Of a stretch of 19,183 nucleotides of DNA, positions 14,434-19,183 are shown piece after piece (the stretch's first letter is position 1; every line of letters begins with the position of its first letter). A program made the position numbers and the translations under genes. The stretch comes from Gemmatimonadota bacterium (GTDB lineage: Bacteria > Gemmatimonadota > Gemmatimonadetes > Gemmatimonadales > GWC2-71-9): the NCBI GenBank assembly GCA_029884275.1, contig JAOUIC010000004.1, forward strand, positions 1 through 19,183, given 5' to 3'. Below the pieces are notes generated by a model. That model saw only the letters and a program-made list of their open reading frames with translations. It did no database searches and was not told where the DNA came from.

Positions 14434-15498
14434 TCATTCCTGAGCATCGTCCAGGAAGACGAGCGCCTGGCGCCGGCTGACGGACGCCTCGAGCGCGTCG
14501 AACACCGCCGGGTCCAGCACTGATCCTGCAAGATCCCGCATCCGCTCGATGGCGACCTCCATGGGGATCTTCTCCTGGTAGGACCGCGCGGTGGTCAGGG
14601 CGTCGAAGATCTCCGCCGCGCCCAGCACCCGGGCGCCGACCGGGATCGCCTCCTCGCTGAGACCGTCGGGATAGCCCTGCCCGTCCCACCGCTCGTGGTG
14701 GCTCCGGACCATCGGGATGATCCCGCCAAGGTGGGTGAGCGGCGCCAGGATCTGGGCGCCGATGACGGCGTGCTGCTTGACCAGCTCGTACTCCGCCGTG
14801 GTCAGCGGGCCTTCCCGGGAGAGGACCTGCTCGCGGATCCCGATCTTGCCGATGTCGTGTAGCCGCCCCGCGGTGCGGATCTCTTCCACGAGTTCGTCGT
14901 TGAGCCCCATCTCTGCGGCGATGAGGGCGCCGTGGTCCGCCACCCGGGCCGAATGCCCGCGGATGAAGGGATCCTTGGACTCGAGCGCATGCACCATCGC
15001 CTCGAGGGTGGTGACTGAGAGCCGCTCGAGCTTGGCCCGCTCGCGCCGGAGTTCGGCGGTGCGGAGGGCCACCTCCTCCTTGAGCCACTGGCCGAGGCTG
15101 GCCTGCTCGATCTGGCTGTCGCGCCGGCGGACCGCGGAGAGAATCGACCGTGACAGGCCGGCGAGGTCGATGGGCTTGGTGATGTAGTTCATCGCGCCGC
15201 GCTGCATGCACAGCGCGGCGGTGGTGGCCTCGTTCGCGCCGGCCAGCATCAGCACGACCACTCCCGGCACCAGCTCGAGCATTTCCGGGACGAGGTCGAT
15301 GGCGCTGCGGCCGGGTACGCGCACGTCCAGCAGGACGACGTTGACCTTCTGTCGCTGCAGCAGCCGGACCGCCTCGCCGGCGGAGGCGGCAACGCTCACC
15401 TCGTACCCCTGCTGCGAGAGGTACTTGCGGAGGGCGTTCCGGACCGGCTCGTCATCATCGACGACGAGGACTCCGATCGGGAGGTCAGCGATGGCCAA
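14434..15498 (-). CDS. response regulator with HD-GYP domain (probable cyclic-di-GMP phosphodiesterase)
   Basis: The 354-residue reading begins at TTG 15498, six bases after GGAG. In-frame ATG 15549 overlaps the -10 box of the gene's own promoter and is less likely. Residues 9-123 are a receiver with the acidic cluster VVDDDEP, phosphoacceptor Asp58 (VVLLDVRVPG) and Lys108 (YITKPID). A helical linker (130-165) leads to an HD-GYP domain with H214-D215 (RLHDIGKIGI), H243, H267-H268 and the signature GYPDG at 275-279. HD-GYP proteins hydrolyse cyclic-di-GMP to pGpG or GMP and usually oppose biofilm and polysaccharide formation. The receiver suggests activation by an unlinked kinase. A terminator hairpin divides it from the downstream synthase operon, so control of that operon is inferred from proximity only. 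Confidence 0.9.
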   Translation of the reverse strand: MAIADLPIGVLVVDDDEPVRNALRKYLSQQGYEVSVAASAGEAVRLLQRQKVNVVLLDVRVPGRSAIDLVPEMLELVPGVVVLMLAGANEATTAALCMQRGAMNYITKPIDLAGLSRSILSAVRRRDSQIEQASLGQWLKEEVALRTAELRRERAKLERLSVTTLEAMVHALESKDPFIRGHSARVADHGALIAAEMGLNDELVEEIRTAGRLHDIGKIGIREQVLSREGPLTTAEYELVKQHAVIGAQILAPLTHLGGIIPMVRSHHERWDGQGYPDGLSEEAIPVGARVLGAAEIFDALTTARSYQEKIPMEVAIERMRDLAGSVLDPAVFDALEASVSRRQALVFLDDAQE

Positions 15499-15518
15499 GG
15501 CGGACTCCAAGCACGAGA

Positions 15519-15544
15519 AGAGCGTCCGGGAAGCCGGACGCTCT
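15519..15544 (-). terminator. terminator hairpin of the mqnD unit, overlapping the next promoter
   Basis: AGAGCGTCCGG and CCGGACGCTCT (15519-15529 and 15534-15544) form a perfect 11-bp stem with a 4-base loop. On the minus strand it is followed by a pyrimidine-rich TCTCG tail. It lies 51 bases after the mqnD stop. The -10 box of the HD-GYP promoter touches its 5' arm. Confidence 0.55.
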
Positions 15545-15573
15545 ATCATAAGGCGCGATGCCGGGGGCGACAA
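15545..15573 (-). promoter_or_regulatory. promoter of the HD-GYP response regulator
   Basis: On the minus strand, TTGTCG (15573-15568) and TATGAT (15550-15545) are exactly 17 bp apart. The -10 matches five of six consensus bases. Initiation near 15538 would fall inside the adjoining hairpin, leaving only a short 5-bp stem at the 5' end of this mRNA. Confidence 0.6.
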
Positions 15574-15594
15574 CGGCCCCCCGTGATGGTTCCT

Positions 15595-16455
15595 TCAGGC
15601 TGCGCCGGACTCGACCCCGACGAAGTCCACCGCCACCGGGTGCGGGATGATGCCCGCCGCGTGTCCGCGGCGCAGGAGTTCCCGGACCGCCTCCCGGCCC
15701 CGCTCGCCGTAGTCCACCGTCCAGTGGTTCACGTACATGGCCACGAACCGGTCGGTCCTGGCCTCGCCGATTCCCCGGTTGAAGCGGCTGGCGTGGGACA
15801 GGGCCGCCGTCCGGTGTGCCAGGGCGTATTCGATCCCGGCCTTGAGGTCGCGGGCCACCTGGTCCATCACCGTCCGGCCCAGGTCACGGCGGACGACGTT
15901 CCCGCCCAGCGGCAGGGGAAGCCCGGTCTCCCCGAACCACCACTCGCCAAGATCGGTCCAGAGCGGCAGGCCCCGCTCCTCGTGGGTCAGCTGGCCCTCG
16001 TGGATCAGCAGCCCGAGCTCGACCTCGCCCGCCTCCACCGCGTCCTCAATCCGGTCGAACGGCATCACCACCGGCTCGAACTCGGGCTGGAACAGACGCA
16101 GCGCGAGATAGGCGGTGGTCAGCGTGCCGGGCACGGCGATACGCCGGCCCCTCGAGGCCTGGCGCGGGTCGGCGGGCGGCGAGGTGCGGCCGACCAGCCG
16201 CGGGCCATACCGGTCGCCCATGGAGGAACCGCTGTTGAGGAGGGCGTAGGTTTCCGCGAGATAGGCGTAGGCATGGATCGAGACCGCGGTGACCTCGAGT
16301 TCGCCCTTGAGGGCGCGCCGGTTGAGGGTCTCGATGTCGGCCAGCTCATGCTCGTAGCGCAGCTCGCCGGTATCGATCTTCCCCTCCGCCAGGGCGTAGA
16401 ACATGAACGCGTCGTCCGAGTCGGGGGAATGGGCGACGCGAATCGTCCTGCTCAT
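15595..16455 (-). CDS. mqnD: 1,4-dihydroxy-6-naphthoate synthase, futalosine menaquinone pathway
   Basis: The 286-residue product has the MqnD hallmarks. These are the N-terminal substrate loop SPDSDDAFMFYAL (10-22), the LNSGSSMGDRYGPRLV segment (73-88), AVPGTLTTAYLALRLF (107-122) and LLIHEGQL, whose His152 corresponds to the catalytic histidine of studied MqnD enzymes. It adopts a periplasmic-binding-protein-like fold but is cytoplasmic. The enzyme converts cyclic de-hypoxanthinyl futalosine to 1,4-dihydroxy-6-naphthoate, so this organism makes menaquinone by the futalosine route rather than the MenFDHCEBA route. Its close relative MqnA shares the fold, but the length and the SPDSDDAFM motif favour MqnD. 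ATG 16455 overlaps the TGA of the zinc-ribbon gene (ATGA), giving translational coupling. No other mqn gene is present in the window. Confidence 0.9.
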   Translation of the reverse strand: MSRTIRVAHSPDSDDAFMFYALAEGKIDTGELRYEHELADIETLNRRALKGELEVTAVSIHAYAYLAETYALLNSGSSMGDRYGPRLVGRTSPPADPRQASRGRRIAVPGTLTTAYLALRLFQPEFEPVVMPFDRIEDAVEAGEVELGLLIHEGQLTHEERGLPLWTDLGEWWFGETGLPLPLGGNVVRRDLGRTVMDQVARDLKAGIEYALAHRTAALSHASRFNRGIGEARTDRFVAMYVNHWTVDYGERGREAVRELLRRGHAAGIIPHPVAVDFVGVESGAA

Positions 16456-17108
16456 GGCGACCCCGCCCGGACGCGGAAGGCGTCCAGCACTCGGCGGTGC
16501 TCACCGTACTCCGGCCGGCCGGTGGCGATCTCCCGGTCGAAGTTGGCGAGGAAGACGCGTCGGCTCCGGTTCCGCTCCTTGAGGTCGCCCCGCAGCTCGG
16601 CGGCGTCGGCCCGGAGGATCTCGGCCAGCAGGTGACCGGGAGTGCCGGCCTGGATCGTGTCCGCGAGCGCGACGGCGGCATCGGCCCGGCCGAGCTGGAG
16701 ATAGATCAGCCCGGCATGGAAGCGGAGATCGTCGTCGTAGGAATCCAGCATGCCGTACGCCGTGATCGCCATGGGCGCGAATTGGCGAACGGTGGCGCTG
16801 TCTCCGCGTTCGGCGGCGCCCAGCACCCGGTCGTGGAGCCGCAGGAAGCGGTCGCGAGGCGACATCTGGCTGATGTCGGGAGGCGTGCCGGTCTGAGCCA
16901 TGGGAGGAGCGGCGCCGGCGGATGGGTCGCGCCCCAGCACCGACCAGGCGATCACGGCGGTGGAGAGGGCGACGAGCGCCCAGGCGATGGCCCACGGGGT
17001 GCGTTCGGAGGAGCCGCCACCGGTCACGGCGCGCCCGCACCGGTGACAGTAGTGGCCCCCGGCGACGAGCGGTGCCGCGCAGGAGCGGCAGGTCAGGGGT
17101 TCGGTCAT
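16452..17108 (-). CDS. zinc-ribbon membrane protein of unknown function
   Basis: The 218-residue product starts with a zinc ribbon (C7-x2-C10 and C21-x2-C24, LTCRSC and HYCHRC). A single membrane helix follows at about residues 38-58 (PWAIAWALVALSTAVIAWSVL). The C-terminal region after about residue 80 has helical TPR-like spacing (DLRFHAGLIYLQLGRADAAVALADTI). With the ribbon in the cytoplasm the repeat region would be periplasmic, judged only from the single helix. No enzyme motif is seen. The ATGA overlap with mqnD means the two are expressed together, but no functional link with menaquinone synthesis is known to me. It is divergent from the 88-residue gene, with 128 bp between start codons. 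Confidence 0.7.
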   Translation of the reverse strand: MTEPLTCRSCAAPLVAGGHYCHRCGRAVTGGGSSERTPWAIAWALVALSTAVIAWSVLGRDPSAGAAPPMAQTGTPPDISQMSPRDRFLRLHDRVLGAAERGDSATVRQFAPMAITAYGMLDSYDDDLRFHAGLIYLQLGRADAAVALADTIQAGTPGHLLAEILRADAAELRGDLKERNRSRRVFLANFDREIATGRPEYGEHRRVLDAFRVRAGSP

Positions 17109-17118
17109 GGGGCGGGGA

Positions 17119-17124
17119 ATTTAG
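17119..17124 (-). promoter_or_regulatory. possible -10 box for the zinc-ribbon/mqnD unit
   Basis: TAAATT on the minus strand ends 10 bases before the ATG at 17108, which would give a leader of about four bases. No good -35 hexamer is visible 16-18 bp upstream. Confidence 0.3.
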
Positions 17125-17187
17125 GCGAACAGGCGATCAGACGATATGGCGACTGGAGAAGGACGCCGAATTGCCCGGCCTCCTGTC

Positions 17188-17216
17188 TTGTCCCGCTCAG
17201 GAGCATTCATTAGCGT
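17188..17216 (+). promoter_or_regulatory. candidate promoter of the 88-residue protein/glutamine synthetase unit
   Basis: TTGTCC (17188-17193) and TAGCGT (17211-17216) are 17 bp apart. Initiation near 17223 would leave a 14-base leader with GGAGG before ATG 17237. The -10 fits only the loose TAnnnT form. No sigma-54 GG/GC pair was noticed. Confidence 0.35.
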
Positions 17217-17236
17217 GTACACAACCCGGAGGAACG

Positions 17237-17503
17237 ATGGCCCAGCCGCAGCAGCTGCCGATTCCCGACGCCCCCGCGGCCCGTCATCTTGGCGACCTCG
17301 AGCGGAGCCACGCGCGCTGGAGCGTCTACCTCGAGACCCGCACCGTCGGGACGCTGGCGCAGGGGCGGCTCCACTTCCTCGAAGGCGCGCGCCACAAGAG
17401 CACCGGCTGGATCTTCCGGGAGTGGACCGAGCAGGAGATCGTCCAGCGGTTCAACGATTTCGGACCCATCGAGCTGTGGAAGATCCTGGAGAGCCTGAGC
17501 TGA
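17237..17503 (+). CDS. unrecognised 88-residue protein preceding glutamine synthetase
   Basis: I do not recognise this small protein, but it looks real. GGAGG at 17228-17232 lies four bases before the ATG, a promoter-like pair is just upstream, and the sequence is well-balanced rather than low complexity. It is soluble, with a Pro-rich N terminus, a central beta-like segment (ARWSVYLETRTVGTLAQGRLHFL), the string HKSTGWIFREWTE, and an amphipathic C-terminal helix (FGPIELWKILESL). Three tryptophans and no cysteines are present. Its TGA overlaps the proposed CTG start of glutamine synthetase, so translation of the enzyme may depend on it. A role in nitrogen control by contact with the synthetase is possible but purely positional. 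Confidence 0.7.
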   Translation: MAQPQQLPIPDAPAARHLGDLERSHARWSVYLETRTVGTLAQGRLHFLEGARHKSTGWIFREWTEQEIVQRFNDFGPIELWKILESLS

Positions 17504-18867
17504 ACCGTCCCCCCCTGTCGGCGTTTCCCCGCCAGCTCGGCGGCGCCACACCGGCATCCATCCTCGCGCTGGCCGACGAATTCCAGGTCGATTTTCTCCG
17601 GCTGCAGTTCACCGACATCCTCGGCATCAACAAGAACGTCGAAGTCCCCCGCAGCCAGTTCGCCAAGGCCCTGGCCGGCGACATCATGTTCGACGGCTCT
17701 TCCATCGAGGGGTTCGTGCGCATCGAGGAGAGCGACATGCTCCTCGCGCCGGACCTCCAGACGTTCCGCATTCTCCCCATCGACGACGAGGGGGGGCGGG
17801 TCGGCCGGGTGATCTGCGACATCCACACCCCCGACGGGGCGCCGTTCCCGGGCTGTCCCCGGCTCACGCTCAAGCGGCAGATCGGGCTCGCGGCCGGGAT
17901 GGGCTACACCATGATGGCGGGATGCGAGGTCGAGTTCTTCCTGTTCGAGCGGAACGCCGCGGGCGATCCCTCCACCGCGACCCATGACAGCGGCAGCTAC
18001 TTCGACCTGACGCCGGTGGACAAGGGGGAGGAGCTCAGGCGCCTCATCGTGCATGACCTGGAGCTGATGGGGTTCGAGGTCGAGGCGGCGCACCATGAGG
18101 TCGCCCCGGGGCAGCACGAGGTGGACTTCCGCTACGCCGACGCCCTGACCACCGCGGACAACATCGCCACCTTCAAGTTCGTGGTGCGGAGCCTGGCCAA
18201 CCGGCATGGCTTCGTGGCGTCGTTCATGCCCAAGCCGATCCAGGGCCAGGCTGGAAGCGGGATGCACACCCACCAGAGCCTGTTCCTCGGCAAGGTCAAC
18301 GCCTTCTACGACGCCGCTGCCGAGCACCAGCTGTCGGCCATCGCGTTGTCGTACGTCGAGGGGCTGCTGCAGCATGCGCGCGGCTTCTGTGCCATCACCA
18401 ACCCGCTGATCAACAGCTACAAGCGGCTGGTGCCGGGGTACGAGGCGCCGGTGAATGTCGCCTGGAGCATGCGCAACCGTTCGCCGCTGGTCCGGATCCC
18501 GGAGCGGCGCGAGGAAGGAACCCGCTGCGAGCTCCGCATGCCGGACCCGTCGGCCAATCCCTACCTCTCGCTGACCGTCCAGCTCGCCGCCGGGCTCGAC
18601 GGCGTGGCGCAGAGGCTGGCCTGCCGGGAGCCGGTGAACCGGAACATCTTCCGGATGAGCTTCCGGGACCGCCGCAAGTACCAGATTGACGACCTGCCCC
18701 GCGACCTGCACGAGGCGCTGGACCGCTTCGAGAAGGACGACGTCATCAAGGCGGCGCTGGGCGAACACCTCACCGAGCGGTTCCTCGAGGCCAAGCGCGA
18801 GGAGGTCGATCTCTACAATCGCGAGGTGACGGAGTGGGAGATCCGGAGCTACCTCGGCCGCTACTGA
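17500..18867 (+). CDS. glnA: type I glutamine synthetase (GSI-alpha-like)
   Basis: The product catalyses ATP-dependent synthesis of glutamine from glutamate and ammonia, as a dodecamer. Family marks run in order: LRLQFTDILGINKNVEVP, MFDGSSIEGFVRIEESDM, CEVEFFLF, EAAHHEVAPGQHEVDF, MPKPIQGQAGSGMHTHQSLF, NSYKRLVPGYEAP, NRSPLVRIP and DPSANPYLSL. The position of the adenylylated tyrosine (NLYDLP in the beta type) reads QIDDLP, so adenylylation control is not expected. FVRIEE contains the arginine linked to glutamine feedback in the Bacillus enzyme. The start is unusual. No ATG, GTG or TTG lies between GTG 17476 and the conserved core. CTG 17500 has GGAGAG six bases upstream, overlaps the preceding stop (CTGA) and gives 455 residues, nearest to family length. 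GTG 17476 (463 residues) is the alternative. Confidence 0.9.
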   Translation: MNRPPLSAFPRQLGGATPASILALADEFQVDFLRLQFTDILGINKNVEVPRSQFAKALAGDIMFDGSSIEGFVRIEESDMLLAPDLQTFRILPIDDEGGRVGRVICDIHTPDGAPFPGCPRLTLKRQIGLAAGMGYTMMAGCEVEFFLFERNAAGDPSTATHDSGSYFDLTPVDKGEELRRLIVHDLELMGFEVEAAHHEVAPGQHEVDFRYADALTTADNIATFKFVVRSLANRHGFVASFMPKPIQGQAGSGMHTHQSLFLGKVNAFYDAAAEHQLSAIALSYVEGLLQHARGFCAITNPLINSYKRLVPGYEAPVNVAWSMRNRSPLVRIPERREEGTRCELRMPDPSANPYLSLTVQLAAGLDGVAQRLACREPVNRNIFRMSFRDRRKYQIDDLPRDLHEALDRFEKDDVIKAALGEHLTERFLEAKREEVDLYNREVTEWEIRSYLGRY

Positions 18868-19183
18868 ACCCGGCGGCATTCCTCCTCGACCTCGACGGGA
18901 CGCTGTACACCGACCGGGGGGCGATCCCCGGCGGACCCGCCACGACCGCGGCGCTCCGGGCCCGCGGCATTCCCTTCCGATGCGTCACCAACACCACCAG
19001 CAGGCCGCGCGCCGGACTCGCCGCGCGGCTCGCGAGCCTCGGCTACGACATCGGGGCGGCGGAGATCCTCACGCCGGTGGTGGCCGCATCGGCGTACTGC
19101 CGGTCGCGCGGGCTCAGGCGCATTGCGGCGTACACGCCGGCCGCGTCGCTGGAGGATCTCGAGGAGGTGGAGGCGGTTGCGGG
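18834..19183 (+). CDS. HAD-superfamily (NagD/IIA-type) phosphatase, 5' part
   Basis: The gene runs off the right edge. About 116 residues are visible. FLLDLDGTLYTDRGAIPGG carries HAD motif I (DLDGT, nucleophile and acid/base aspartates) and VTNTTSRPR carries motif II with the threonine of the IIA subclass. GLAARLASLGYD is the start of the IIA-type cap-containing core. Relatives include NagD and the phospholysine/phosphohistidine pyrophosphate phosphatase family, so a small phosphorylated metabolite or inorganic pyrophosphate is a likely substrate; which one cannot be told. GTG 18834, with GAGG seven bases upstream, overlaps glutamine synthetase by 34 bases. CTG 18864 gives a CTGA overlap but has no well-spaced ribosome site. 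Either way it is co-transcribed with glutamine synthetase. Confidence 0.82.
   Translation, partial: MGDPELPRPLLNPAAFLLDLDGTLYTDRGAIPGGPATTAALRARGIPFRCVTNTTSRPRAGLAARLASLGYDIGAAEILTPVVAASAYCRSRGLRRIAAYTPAASLEDLEEVEAVA

Noticed and set aside
15549..15573. Upstream starts for the HD-GYP protein
   Set aside because: They fall inside the TTGTCG/TATGAT promoter and would encode a hairpin-derived peptide before the receiver. TTG 15498 has GGAG at proper spacing.
17326..18879. Open frame of 517 codons on the minus strand, opposite glutamine synthetase
   Set aside because: It has no recognisable domain and a composition typical of antisense frames. Glutamine synthetase is certain on the plus strand.

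Overview
This is a gene-dense, high-GC bacterial chromosome segment with about 20 protein genes. No tRNA, rRNA, CRISPR array, transposase or phage gene was recognised. The gene set suggests a Gram-negative, menaquinone-using soil or aquatic bacterium. It includes futalosine-pathway MqnD, a PlsB-like acyltransferase, a feedback-type glutamine synthetase, a lone type IV pseudopilin, a very large HEAT-repeat protein and signal peptides ending in RAQ. Gemmatimonadota is my best guess. It rests on general resemblance only.

Layout. 1-2369 (+): the 3' part of an LVIVD beta-propeller-like gene, then two unrecognised genes coupled by a GTGA overlap. 2370-3009: 640 bp without a convincing protein gene. 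It begins with a lower-GC stretch holding four DnaA-box-like TCCACA sites, continues through strongly self-complementary sequence, and ends in a GC-rich terminator hairpin. 3010-3207 (+): a small membrane-tail ORF with a -35/-10 pair placed for a leaderless mRNA. 3204-4181 (-): a YhaM-type OB/HD nuclease. 4363-4749 (+): a half-length receiver fused to a Fis helix-turn-helix. 4757-5188 (-): a GspH/FimT-like pseudopilin. 5323-8870 (+): a MerR regulator, a PlsB-like glycerol-3-phosphate acyltransferase, peptidase E and beta-carbonic anhydrase. 8871-14310 (-): receiver-only response regulator, 1170-residue HEAT-repeat membrane protein and processive GT2 synthase, joined by GTGA and ATGA overlaps. 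14434-15498 (-): a receiver/HD-GYP protein with its own promoter. 15595-17108 (-): a zinc-ribbon membrane protein, then mqnD. 17237-19183 (+): an unrecognised 88-residue protein, glutamine synthetase and the start of a HAD phosphatase.

The most system-like part is 8871-15498. A phospho-receiver, a membrane-anchored HEAT solenoid and a polysaccharide synthase are translationally coupled, and a probable cyclic-di-GMP phosphodiesterase lies just upstream. I infer a signal-controlled exopolysaccharide machine in which the HEAT protein scaffolds or gates the synthase. The second notable area is the 2370-3009 gap, which could be a replication-control or origin element, an RNA gene, or both.

Stop-start overlaps of the form NTGA recur throughout (GTGA, ATGA, CTGA). 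They support the idea that glutamine synthetase starts at a CTG codon. Several promoters have TTG-type -35 boxes, exactly 17 bp spacers and TAnnnT-type -10 boxes very close to the start codon.
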